A stretch of DNA of 64,000 bases, from positions 248,001-312,000 of the forward strand of contig NZ_SPQT01000002.1 of assembly GCF_004571025.1 (NCBI RefSeq). Direction: 5' to 3'. Source of the DNA: Bradyrhizobium niftali. GTDB taxonomy: Bacteria > Pseudomonadota > Alphaproteobacteria > Rhizobiales > Xanthobacteraceae. The notes beneath the pieces were generated by a model that did no database searches, was not told the origin of the DNA, and worked only from the letters and a program-made list of their open reading frames with translations. How positions within the stretch are numbered: the stretch's first letter is position 1; each line of letters starts with the position of its first letter. Position numbers and translations under genes: made by a program. Shown here piece after piece: positions 26,807-33,903 of this stretch.

Positions 26807-27832
26807 ATGGAGATGATGGGAATGTCGAGCCGAGCGCTCAGCCTCGCGACGGTAGTGCTTCTGATCGGCTTCGGCGCGACCGATGCCGTTCTTGCGCAGG
26901 CAACGAACCTCGAGGCCGGCAAGGCCCCATCCCAGCTCTTCGCGCAGACCTGCAATGCCTGCCACAAGAGCCCGAGGGGACTGCTGAAGACCGTCGCGCC
27001 GGGCTCGCTGCCGGGTTTCCTGCGTCAGCACTACACCACCAGCTCCGACATGGCCGGCGTGCTGGCTTCCTACCTTGTTTCGAACGGCGCCACCGATACG
27101 CGCTACCAGGCCAAGGATGGTGGCAAGGACGGCAAGGACAAGAAGGACGGCGCCAAGGACAAGGAAGCGAGCACCAATCCTGCGCAGTCGCCCGAGCATC
27201 AGGGCCGTCGCCAGCGCTCCCAGGAGGCCGCCAAGCCGGAAGGTGAGGCTGCCGCTCCCGCGACCGAGGGCGCGCGCCAGAAGCGCGCCGCGCGGCCTGC
27301 CGAGGAGGGCGGTCTAAAGCCCGAGGGCCAGGCAGCGCCTGAGGGGAGCAAAGCCAAGCGTCGCGGCAAGCCCGGGACCGAGGAAGCGCCGAAGGTCGAC
27401 GCCGCCGCGCCGGCCACTGAAGAGAAGAAGAGCGAGCCGAAGGTCGAGTCCAAGCCCGAGAGCGCCAAGGTCGAACCCGGTCGTGACGAGTCCAAGCCAG
27501 AGAAGGCGACTGAGAAACCCGTCGAGCCGAAGCCGGAGAGCGCCAAGGTCGAGCCGCGCAGCAGCGACGCTCCGGCGCTGCGGCCCGATCCGGTGCCGCA
27601 GGTGACGCCGGCCCCGCCGGCGGCCGCCACGAAGGCGGCTGAGCCGGCGCCGCCCAAGGCGGCCGAGCCGGCCCCGCCCAAGGCGGCGGAAGAGGCGGCT
27701 CCCAAGCCTGCCGCGCCGGCCGCAAGCTCCGAACCGGCGGCCAAGCCGCAGGAGCCGGCGCCGCCCGCGACCGCGGCGGCCCCGCCGCCGGCGGAGTCAT
27801 CAGGACCGCCGGCGCCGCCGATTTCGCGCTAA
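26807..27832 (+). CDS. Exported c-type cytochrome-like protein with long Pro/Ala/Lys/Glu tail
   Basis: About 341 residues. A signal peptide (LSLATVVLLIGFGATDAVLA) leads to a very short heme domain with one C-x-x-C-H site, CNACH (49-53), and a possible axial Met in TSSDMAGVLASYL. From about residue 105 to the end the protein is low complexity: Lys/Asp/Gly, then repeats of ESAKVEP and PPKAAEPA. The heme region of about 65 residues is shorter than most cytochrome c folds, so heme binding is likely but redox function is unproven. The start is ATG 26807 or 26822; the latter gives a tighter signal peptide. Confidence 0.75.
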   Translation: MEMMGMSSRALSLATVVLLIGFGATDAVLAQATNLEAGKAPSQLFAQTCNACHKSPRGLLKTVAPGSLPGFLRQHYTTSSDMAGVLASYLVSNGATDTRYQAKDGGKDGKDKKDGAKDKEASTNPAQSPEHQGRRQRSQEAAKPEGEAAAPATEGARQKRAARPAEEGGLKPEGQAAPEGSKAKRRGKPGTEEAPKVDAAAPATEEKKSEPKVESKPESAKVEPGRDESKPEKATEKPVEPKPESAKVEPRSSDAPALRPDPVPQVTPAPPAAATKAAEPAPPKAAEPAPPKAAEEAAPKPAAPAASSEPAAKPQEPAPPATAAAPPPAESSGPPAPPISR

Positions 27833-27860
27833 GCCAACCCGCATTGTCAGATCGCGTTGC

Positions 27861-27884
27861 AAGGGCCGCGTTCATCGCGGCCTT
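27861..27884 (+). terminator. Terminator-like hairpin after the cytochrome gene
   Basis: AAGGGCCGCG - TTCAT - CGCGGCCTT pairs with a one-base bulge, 28 bp past the stop codon. The following CGTATCGTCTT is only weakly T-rich, so efficiency is uncertain. Confidence 0.4.
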
Positions 27885-27904
27885 CGTATCGTCTTGACCG
27901 CGAT

Positions 27905-27932
27905 TAGAGCGGCGCTCTAGAGTAATGCTCTA
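27905..27932 (+). promoter_or_regulatory. Tandem palindromic operators for the adjacent TetR regulator
   Basis: Two 15-bp palindromes overlap by two bases: TAGAGCGGCGCTCTA (27905-27919, 6-bp arms) and TAGAGTAATGCTCTA (27918-27932, 5-bp arms). Their centres are 13 bp apart, and the second abuts the GGAGG of the TetR gene 10 bp before its ATG. Two sites on nearly the same helix face suggest cooperative binding of two dimers and autorepression. Confidence 0.75.
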
Positions 27933-27942
27933 GGAGGCGTCG

Positions 27943-28539
27943 ATGTCGGCAAGCATGCGTGACGACCTGTTGGCGGCGGGCCTGTTCGTGTTCGACCGCG
28001 TCGGCTTCGAAGCTGCGACGGTGGCTGCGATCCGCGCCAAAGCGCACGCCTCCAACGGCAGCTTCTTTCATGTCTTCGGGTCGAAGAAGGAACTGGCCGG
28101 CGCGTTGTTTCTGGAGGTGCTGCGGGATTATCACGCCGCAGTGCTGGCCGCGCTCGTTCCCGTGCCTGACGCCGAACAGGGCATCGATCGCCTGATCCGA
28201 GGGCATCTCGACTGGGTCGTCTCGAGCCGGCGCGAGGCCCGCTATCTCTTCGAGATCTCGCGCAGCGAATGGGGCGAGGACGTCCGCGACGCCCAGCGCG
28301 CACAGAATGCGCGCCTTGCCGAAGGCATCGAACGCTGGCGCGCGCCGCTGGTGGCCGGCGGCGAGCTCCTGCCGATGACGCCGGTGACGTTCATCAGCCA
28401 GCTCATCGGGCCGGCGCAGATCTTCTGCCGCGCGTTCCTGTCGGGGCGCGATCGTGCCGATCCGCGAAGCGAGGCCGACACGCTGGTCGCCTGCGCCATC
28501 CGCGCGCTGCGGCCGCCCGATCGCATCAACAAACAATAA
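27943..28539 (+). CDS. TetR family transcriptional regulator
   Basis: 198 residues. The N-terminal helix-turn-helix has the TetR pattern (LFVFDRVGFEAATVAAIRAK, then SNGSFFHVFGSKKELAGALF). The divergent C-terminal ligand domain includes LDWVVSSRREARYLFEISR. The tandem palindromes directly in front of it are the likely operator. A PaaI-type thioesterase follows after 11 bp, so the two form a unit; the ligand may be an acyl-CoA or aromatic compound handled by the thioesterase, which is inference. Confidence 0.92.
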   Translation: MSASMRDDLLAAGLFVFDRVGFEAATVAAIRAKAHASNGSFFHVFGSKKELAGALFLEVLRDYHAAVLAALVPVPDAEQGIDRLIRGHLDWVVSSRREARYLFEISRSEWGEDVRDAQRAQNARLAEGIERWRAPLVAGGELLPMTPVTFISQLIGPAQIFCRAFLSGRDRADPRSEADTLVACAIRALRPPDRINKQ

Positions 28540-28550
28540 GGAGAGATGTC

Positions 28551-29018
28551 ATGCGAGCCGAAGCAGATCCGGAATTTGCGGCCGTAGCCGAGCGCATCCA
28601 CGCCAATGTCGGCCGCCAGGGCTTCATGAACCTCGTTGGCGCCGAGCTCTCGGAATTGGCGCGCGGCACCTGCACCATCGCGGTGGAGCGCCGGCCGGAG
28701 CTGCTTCAGCAGCACGGCTTTTTCCACGGCGGCGTCACCGCCTTTCTGGTCGACAACGCCACGACGATCGCGGCCGCCACCTCGCGCGGCCAGCCGGCGC
28801 TGACGGCGGAATACAAGCTCAATTTGTTGTCGCCCGCTGTCGGCGAGAAGCTGATCTGCCGGGCAAGAGTGATCAAGCCGGGGCGCCAGGTCTCCGTGGT
28901 CGCAGCCGACGTGTTCTGTGTCAGCGACGGTGTCGAGAAGCATACCGCAACCGCGCTCGCCTCGATCGCGATGCTGAGCGAGGACGTCGCCGCCAAAACG
29001 AAAAGCCCGGCCGCTTGA
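28551..29018 (+). CDS. PaaI family hotdog thioesterase
   Basis: A 155-residue acyl-CoA thioesterase of the hotdog fold. The characteristic helix start HGFFHGGVTAFLVDNATTIAA (roughly 60-80) holds the Gly-Gly and Asp of the active site, and the strand TAEYKLNLLSPA follows, as in PaaI-type enzymes. It would hydrolyse short or aromatic acyl-CoA esters in the cytoplasm. Start ATG 28551 follows AAGGAGAG. It is co-directional with and probably controlled by the TetR gene before it. Its last codons contain the stem of a terminator for the opposite strand. Confidence 0.9.
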   Translation: MRAEADPEFAAVAERIHANVGRQGFMNLVGAELSELARGTCTIAVERRPELLQQHGFFHGGVTAFLVDNATTIAAATSRGQPALTAEYKLNLLSPAVGEKLICRARVIKPGRQVSVVAADVFCVSDGVEKHTATALASIAMLSEDVAAKTKSPAA

Positions 29019-29030
29019 AGCGACCGGGCT
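29000..29030 (-). terminator. Intrinsic terminator of the rpsF-rplI operon
   Basis: Read on the minus strand, AGCCCGGTCGCTTC and its partner AAGCGGCCGGGCT form a stem of about 12 bp with one mismatch, followed by TTTTCGTTTT. It lies 127 bp past the rplI stop, within the coding end of the convergent thioesterase gene. Confidence 0.7.
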
Positions 29031-29045
29031 GATCCACTCTCCGTC

Positions 29046-29146
29046 GTCATTCCGGGGCTCGCGAAGCGAGAACCCTGGTGCGCAATTGCGCACCTGAGAA
29101 TCTCGAGATTCCGGGTTCGATCCTTCGCATCGCCCCGGAATAACGA
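29046..29146. repeat. Extragenic palindrome, ATTCCGGGG type (copy 2)
   Basis: GTCATTCCGGGGCTCGCG at the left and GCATCGCCCCGGAATAACG at the right are imperfect outer arms. Inner palindromes CGCGAAGCG, GTGCGCAATTGCGCAC and the GAGATTCCGGGTTCGA block recur in copy 1. It fills the gap between rplI and the thioesterase gene. Confidence 0.8.
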
Positions 29147-29156
29147 ACTGACGTAT

Positions 29157-29762
29157 TTACTTCTCGGTCTCTTCCGCGGCCGGGGCCGGCTCGGCGTCGT
29201 CGTGCTGGGCTTCCGGATCGAAGAACTCGCCGGCGGCGGCGATCGCCTCGGCGGCCGCATCGCGGTCCTCGTTGCGGGTCGAGATGTCCTCGCCGCGGTT
29301 GATGCGCTCGGCCTCGTCCTGGCTGCGCGCAACCGTGACGGTGATCTCGACTTCGACCTCGGGGTGCACGGCGACGGTGATGGTGTGCTTGCCGATGGTC
29401 TTGATCGGTGCGTCGAGCTGGATCTGCGGGCGAGCGAGCGAGATGCCGTCGGCTTCGAACGCGACGACGATGTCACGCACGTTGACCGAGCCGAACAGCT
29501 GGCCGGCTTCGGAGGCCTGGCGGATCACGATGATGTTCTTGCCCTGGATCTTCTCGGCGACCTTGGACGCCTCGGCCTTGGACGCGAGGTTGCGGGCCTC
29601 GAGGTCGGCCTTCATGCCGTCGTACTTGGCGCGGTTGTCGGCGGTGGCGCGCAGCGCCTTGCCGCGCTTGAGCAGGAAATTGCGGGCATAGCCGTCGCGA
29701 ACCTTCACGACTTCGCCCATCTGGCCGAGCTTGTTCACGCGTTCCAGCAAAATGACTTCCAT
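29157..29762 (-). CDS. rplI: 50S ribosomal protein bL9
   Basis: Ribosomal protein of 201 residues. The start [19 protein letters not shown] and the RNA-binding N-domain [19 protein letters not shown] are diagnostic. A long connecting helix and the C-domain ([10 protein letters not shown]) follow. Compared with the roughly 150-residue E. coli protein, there is an acidic tail of about 50 residues ([16 protein letters not shown] onwards), usual in related alphaproteobacteria. It is the last gene of the rpsF-rpsR-DUF2232-rplI operon. Confidence 0.97.
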   Translation of the reverse strand: MEVILLERVNKLGQMGEVVKVRDGYARNFLLKRGKALRATADNRAKYDGMKADLEARNLASKAEASKVAEKIQGKNIIVIRQASEAGQLFGSVNVRDIVVAFEADGISLARPQIQLDAPIKTIGKHTITVAVHPEVEVEITVTVARSQDEAERINRGEDISTRNEDRDAAAEAIAAAGEFFDPEAQHDDAEPAPAAEETEK

Positions 29763-29812
29763 ATTCGTTCTCCTTTGAAGTGCTCTGTGAGTTCGGGGTT
29801 TCAGGGTTGGAC

Positions 29813-30790
29813 TTAAGGGGTCGGCAGCGGCGGCGGCTGGCGGCTGCGCAGGAAGCGCTCGCGGAAGCCGAACACGGCATCCGCAAGGCCCAGGATCACC
29901 ATCGCGATGACAGGCCATCCGAACACGACGACGACGGCGTAGGTCGAGCCGAGCCAGAACGTGCGGCTCTTCAGCGCGAGCGTCAGCGTGTGCAGCACGG
30001 CAAAGCCGGTCAGCGCATAGCTCATCATCAGCGCCGCCGTGGTGATCTGCGCGATGATTGCGAGCAGCCCGCCGGTGAAGCAGAAGGCGAGCGCGATGCA
30101 GAGCGCCACGAGCGTCATCGGCGGCAGCTCGGCCGTCATCAGATCCGGCCAGGGGCGGCGCAGCCGGCCCGACGTCGCCGTCACCTTGGCGCTGAGCCAG
30201 AGGTTGAGGGTCAGCGTCATCATTGCGACGATGGTGGCGGCGGCTGGCGCGATGCGCACCAGTGCGTCGACGAACTGGTCGGCTTCGCCGGAGGCTTGCG
30301 GATCCGTGGCGCGGAGGATGCGCATCAAGCCGCGCCGCAGCGTGCCCAGGATGGTGTCGGCGTCGGTGCCGAGCGTGAGCAGGGCGGCGATCGTGGTCAG
30401 TGTGGCGAAGCCCGCGATCCACAGCAGGATGCGGCCGACCGGATACCACTCGAGCTCGGGCTCGGCCGGCGGCTCGGTGGCGGCGTCCGGCGTGACGTGT
30501 CCCACCTGTCGGCTGAGCAGCACGAGATGGCCGAGCCACCAGGCCGGCAGCGCGACGGTGACGGCGAACGCGATGCAGTAGGGCAGGCCGAACAGGGCGC
30601 CGAGGCCGATCGCAGCGGCGATGCCGCCAAGGCTCGCGCAAAGCGGTCCCCAGCCGATCGCGGCGACCATCAGCGGCAGCGGTGCCAGATAGAACAGGAC
30701 GAGCGAGATCAGCGCGCCCGAAACGATCGAGGCGAACATCAGGGCCGACGCAGCGCCGGCGATCAGGGCTATCAGTCCAAAGGCCATCAT
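29813..30790 (-). CDS. DUF2232 family membrane protein
   Basis: A polytopic membrane protein of about 325 residues with eight or more hydrophobic segments, starting [19 protein letters not shown]. It sits between rpsR and rplI, the usual place for DUF2232 (YybS-like) proteins in alphaproteobacteria. Its role is unknown; the fold is thought to resemble small-molecule transport or ECF-like membrane components. ATG 30790 is chosen; an upstream TTG at 30835 would add 15 polar residues. It is translated from the ribosomal operon but separated from rpsR by a strong hairpin. Confidence 0.88.
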   Translation of the reverse strand: MMAFGLIALIAGAASALMFASIVSGALISLVLFYLAPLPLMVAAIGWGPLCASLGGIAAAIGLGALFGLPYCIAFAVTVALPAWWLGHLVLLSRQVGHVTPDAATEPPAEPELEWYPVGRILLWIAGFATLTTIAALLTLGTDADTILGTLRRGLMRILRATDPQASGEADQFVDALVRIAPAAATIVAMMTLTLNLWLSAKVTATSGRLRRPWPDLMTAELPPMTLVALCIALAFCFTGGLLAIIAQITTAALMMSYALTGFAVLHTLTLALKSRTFWLGSTYAVVVVFGWPVIAMVILGLADAVFGFRERFLRSRQPPPLPTP

Positions 30791-30882
30791 CAGCTGTCCC
30801 GCTCCCTTCGAGCGGTTAGAGGCATCTCGCCCCAACCATCGGCGACCGGACGACCCGGAAGCCTTATGAGTTAAGATAAGTC

Positions 30883-30910
30883 GCGGCCGGCGGCGATGTC
30901 GCCGCCGGCC
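30883..30910 (-). other. Strong intercistronic hairpin between rpsR and DUF2232
   Basis: A perfect 13-bp GC-rich stem (CGGCCGGCGGCGA / TCGCCGCCGGCCG) with a 2-nt loop, 10 bp after the rpsR stop on the minus strand. It lacks a T run, so it is more likely an mRNA 3'-end stabiliser or partial attenuator that keeps rpsF-rpsR expression above that of the downstream genes. Confidence 0.6.
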
Positions 30911-30919
30911 GAATTCGTC

Positions 30920-31159
30920 TTAGCGAATGACGTAGGGCAGCAGGCCCAGGAAGCGCGCGCGCTTGATGGCGCGGGCGAGCTCACGCTGCTTCTTCGCGGA
31001 CACCGCGGTGATGCGGCTCGGCACGATCTTGCCGCGCTCGGAGACGTAACGCATCAGCAGCTTGGAGTCCTTGTAGTCGATCTTCGGAGCATTGGCGCCC
31101 GTGAACGGGCAGCTCTTGCGACGACGGAAAAACGGACGGCGTGCACCAGCTTCAGCCAT
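30920..31159 (-). CDS. rpsR: 30S ribosomal protein bS18
   Basis: 79 residues with the full bS18 pattern: [13 protein letters not shown] near the N-terminus, then [38 protein letters not shown] and [11 protein letters not shown] at the end. One Cys remains of the zinc-type site. It lies 5 bp after rpsF. bS18 binds as a heterodimer with bS6, which is also the complex that binds the rpsF leader in several bacteria. Confidence 0.98.
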   Translation of the reverse strand: MAEAGARRPFFRRRKSCPFTGANAPKIDYKDSKLLMRYVSERGKIVPSRITAVSAKKQRELARAIKRARFLGLLPYVIR

Positions 31160-31164
31160 TGATC

Positions 31165-31665
31165 TTACTCCCCATCCGTCGTGGTTTCGGCTTCTTCGCG
31201 CGGACGGCGCGGACCGCGATCACCGCGGAAGCCACCACCGTCGCGATCGCCGCCACGGAAACCTCCCTCGCGGTCGCCACGGAAGCCGCCTTCGCGCTCG
31301 CCGCGGAAGCCGCCGCCACGGTCATCACGCTCGCGGTCACGGTCGGCCTTGCGCATCATCGCGGACGGGCCTTCCTCGAGCTCCTCGACGCGGACGCTGA
31401 GATAGCGGATCACGTCTTCGCTGATGCGCTCCTGGCGCTCGATCTCGGCGATCGCCGCGGACGGCGCGTCGATGTTGAGCAGCACGAAGTGCGCCTTGCG
31501 GTTCTTGTTCATGCGGTAGGTGAGGGAGCGAACGCCCCAGTTCTCGGTCTTGGTGATCTTGCCGCCGAGACCCTCGACGATACCGGTCATCTGCGCAGTC
31601 AGCTCTTCGACCTGCTGCGGGCTCGCGTCTTGGCGCGCGAGAAAAACATGCTCGTAAAGAGGCAT
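31165..31665 (-). CDS. rpsF: 30S ribosomal protein bS6 with Gly/Arg-rich tail
   Basis: 166 residues. The first ~100 are a standard bS6 ([40 protein letters not shown]). After about 115 there is a repetitive tail with GGFRG units alternating with E-R-E and D-R-E-type links, then an acidic end. The E. coli protein also has a tail, but one of glutamates. ATG 31665 follows GAGGAAAGGA, which is part of a leader helix. It is the first gene of the operon. Confidence 0.96.
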   Translation of the reverse strand: MPLYEHVFLARQDASPQQVEELTAQMTGIVEGLGGKITKTENWGVRSLTYRMNKNRKAHFVLLNIDAPSAAIAEIERQERISEDVIRYLSVRVEELEEGPSAMMRKADRDRERDDRGGGFRGEREGGFRGDREGGFRGGDRDGGGFRGDRGPRRPREEAETTTDGE

Positions 31666-31668
31666 GGA

Positions 31669-31732
31669 AGTCCTTTCCTCATGTTGGCGCATCGCCCGGC
31701 GTCAAGCCCTTAAGAGACCTTCGGAAAGGACT
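31669..31732 (-). promoter_or_regulatory. rpsF leader with SD-masking helix (probable S6:S18 autoregulation site)
   Basis: On the minus strand, AGTCCTTTCC (31723-31732) is exactly complementary to GGAAAGGACT (31669-31678). The second arm contains the rpsF Shine-Dalgarno, 3 bp before the ATG. The 44-nt loop includes GACGCCGGGCGATGCGCC, a small stem-loop with a CCG triplet. In several bacteria the bS6:bS18 dimer binds a CCG-containing internal loop in the rpsF leader to repress it. The pairing is seen directly; protein binding is inferred. Confidence 0.65.
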
Positions 31733-31945
31733 CTGGGATTAAGCTCAGAAGGCGGAAACACGGGACGACGGGCCGACTGGCCCTGCCACACCAAAATCAC
31801 GAATGATTTGTTGAGACCGTCCGTTCAGCTCCCGGCCGGGGTCTGCGGATGCGCGCCTTATACGGATTTTGACCGGCTTTGCAAGGTTGGAGGGCCAGGT
31901 CTCGGCCCTTGGCGCCCGCGCGGGGGACGGGGCGAACCCCTCAGC
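31733..31945. other. Intergenic region between divergent rpsF and TetR genes
   Basis: This interval must hold the rpsF operon promoter on the minus strand. Apart from the leader helix at its left end and the operator at its right end, I see no other motif, repeat or reading frame that I can support. Confidence 0.5.
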
Positions 31946-31982
31946 TTGATTTATTTGTTTGTATGGCATACAAATAAATCAA
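31946..31982 (+). promoter_or_regulatory. AT-rich palindromic operator upstream of the second TetR gene
   Basis: An inner 17-bp palindrome TTTGTATGGCATACAAA (31958-31974) is flanked by inverted TTGATTTA (31946-31953) and TAAATCAA (31975-31982). The left side has four extra bases (TTTG). It ends 2 bp before the GGGAGGA site of the TetR gene and stands out as AT-rich in very GC-rich DNA. It probably serves both autorepression and control of the desaturase gene behind it. Confidence 0.7.
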
Positions 31983-31994
31983 CGGGAGGATCCA

Positions 31995-32702
31995 ATGGCA
32001 GACAAATCTGCCCACGCCCCATCCGAGACGGCGGCCGGCGACCCCCGGCATGCGGCGCGCGCCACACGCTCGGCCGGCCGCAAAATGCGCTCGCTGCTGC
32101 TGGACGCGGCCAGCCCGCTGTTCCGGGAGCGGGGGCTGTCGGGCGCCTCGATCACCGACATCGCGGCCGCCGCGGACGCATTTCCGAGCCAGATCACCTA
32201 TTATTTCCGCACCAAGGAGGCGCTGTTCGTCGAATGCGCCTGCCGCGAGCTGCTGTATCTGGCCCGCGCGACCGAGCAGGCTGCGCTGAGGGCGCGCACG
32301 CCGCGGGACTACACCCACGCGCTGGCCGAGACGGTGACGGCAAGCGATTCGGTCGCCTTCTTCGCCGAGGCGTTGACGCTGACGCGGCGTCGCCAGGATC
32401 TCGCGCCGCTGGTCGAGCGCACCATCGAGCGTCTGCACGCCGAGGGCGCGCGTGCCTATGCGAGCCAGGTCGCGCGCCATGGCTGGCGTTCCCTGCGCGC
32501 GCCCGACGAGAGCTCGCGGCGGTTCTGGGCCGTCGCCATCGGCGTCATCCTCGAAGGCTACGCCATGGGCCGCTCGCCGGATGAACTCTGCGCCGAGATG
32601 CTGCGCGTGCTTGGCGAGCAGGCGAAATCCGCCGGCGAGGCCGCGCGCCTGCGCCTCGTCGACGACCGCGACGCATCGACCACTTCGGATGAGGAGAGCT
32701 AG
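31995..32702 (+). CDS. TetR family regulator upstream of a fatty-acid desaturase
   Basis: 235 residues. The DNA-binding domain begins near residue 30 after a polar lead (RKMRSLLLDAASPLFRERGL, then ITDIAAAADAFPSQITYYFRTKEALF). The HTH recognition helix contains PSQITYYF. The C-domain resembles lipid-responsive TetRs (CACRELLYLARATEQ). ATG 31995 follows GGGAGGA and lies 12 bp after the palindromic operator. The stop is 3 bp before the desaturase start, so the two are co-transcribed. Confidence 0.92.
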   Translation: MADKSAHAPSETAAGDPRHAARATRSAGRKMRSLLLDAASPLFRERGLSGASITDIAAAADAFPSQITYYFRTKEALFVECACRELLYLARATEQAALRARTPRDYTHALAETVTASDSVAFFAEALTLTRRRQDLAPLVERTIERLHAEGARAYASQVARHGWRSLRAPDESSRRFWAVAIGVILEGYAMGRSPDELCAEMLRVLGEQAKSAGEAARLRLVDDRDASTTSDEES

Positions 32703-32705
32703 GCC

Positions 32706-33731
32706 ATGACCGCGCTTCGCATGCGTGCCCGCGATTTCCTGACCGAGGACCAGCTCGTCGACGTGCGCCAGCGCGTAACCTGGAAGGGTGTCGCACTGAT
32801 CGCCCATGCCTGGGCGCTGATCATTGGCGCGATCGCGCTGGTCGCGTGGTGGCCCAATCCGCTCACCTATGTCTTCGCCGTCGCCATTATCGGCTCGCGC
32901 CAACTGGGCCTGTCGATCCTCATGCACGACGGCGCGCATGGTTGTCTCTCCGCCGACGAGAACACCAATTTGACGCTGAGCCAGTGGTTCTGCGCTTATC
33001 CGGTTTTTGCGGAGACGCGCGCCTATCGCCGCTATCACTTGCAGCACCACGCGCGGACCCAGCAGGAGGACGATCCCGATCTCGTGCTGTCGGCGCCATT
33101 TCCGATCACGCAGCTGAGCTATCGCCGCAAGTTCATTCGCGACATCACCGGGCAGACCGGCTACCAGCAGCGCAAGGCGCAACTGCTCAACGCCCTCGGT
33201 CCGCAGGACTGGCCGTGGCGGCAGCGCGCTGCGCATTTCTGGGAGAAGCTCGGCCCGCAATGCCTCGTCAATGCCGCGATGTTCGCAGCGCTTGCGGCGG
33301 CCGGCCTGTGGTGGGCCTATCCGCTGCTATGGCTGGTGCCGCTGCTGACCTGGATGATGGTCATCACTCGCATCCGCAACATCGCCGAGCATGCCGTCGT
33401 CCCCGACAGCAGCGATCCGCTGCGCAACACCCGCACCACGCATGCCAATTTTCTCGAGCGCCTGTTCATCGCGCCGTATTACGTGAACTATCACCTCGAG
33501 CATCACCTCCTGTTCTACGTGCCCTGCTACAATCTGCCGAAGGTCCATCGCCTGCTCAGCGAGAGCCGGCATGCCTGCCGCATGGAAGTGCAGCCGAACT
33601 ACGCCGCCGTGCTGCGGCTCGCCACCGCCAGGCCGAACCGTGACGACCGGCCGGGGCAATTGGCCAGCAGCGCGCGCCGCGCGCGGGCTGGCGCCGAGGT
33701 CGGCGCAGATCAGAAGGCGGGCGGGTTTTAA
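32706..33731 (+). CDS. Membrane fatty acid desaturase family protein
   Basis: 341 residues of the di-iron membrane desaturase family. The three histidine boxes are HDGAH (74-78), HLQHH (111-115) and HLEHH (263-267). Two hydrophobic pairs lie before box 1 and between boxes 2 and 3 (LVNAAMFAALAAAGLWWAY). Such enzymes introduce a double bond or hydroxyl into acyl chains or carotenoids; the exact substrate is not readable. Control by the adjacent TetR suggests a response to membrane lipid state. The C-terminal 35 residues are polar and variable. Confidence 0.92.
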   Translation: MTALRMRARDFLTEDQLVDVRQRVTWKGVALIAHAWALIIGAIALVAWWPNPLTYVFAVAIIGSRQLGLSILMHDGAHGCLSADENTNLTLSQWFCAYPVFAETRAYRRYHLQHHARTQQEDDPDLVLSAPFPITQLSYRRKFIRDITGQTGYQQRKAQLLNALGPQDWPWRQRAAHFWEKLGPQCLVNAAMFAALAAAGLWWAYPLLWLVPLLTWMMVITRIRNIAEHAVVPDSSDPLRNTRTTHANFLERLFIAPYYVNYHLEHHLLFYVPCYNLPKVHRLLSESRHACRMEVQPNYAAVLRLATARPNRDDRPGQLASSARRARAGAEVGADQKAGGF

Positions 33732-33903
33732 GGGGCGCATCCCCAGTTGGAGGCCGGTCGAGGATCCCATCTTGGCTTGACATTGCAGGCCCGGACGGTG
33801 TCTACGGCCCCCTTTGACGCACGATCCGGAACCATGGCCCAAGGCCGCGCGTAATCGGCTGCCGGTTCTCGCAGGGATCGTGCTCGACAAGCAGGGAGCG
33901 CCG

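Noticed and set aside
29101..29130. GGGTTCGATCC-like T-arm sequence
   Set aside because: Part of the ATTCCGGGG repeat; no acceptor, D or anticodon arms around it, so not a tRNA.
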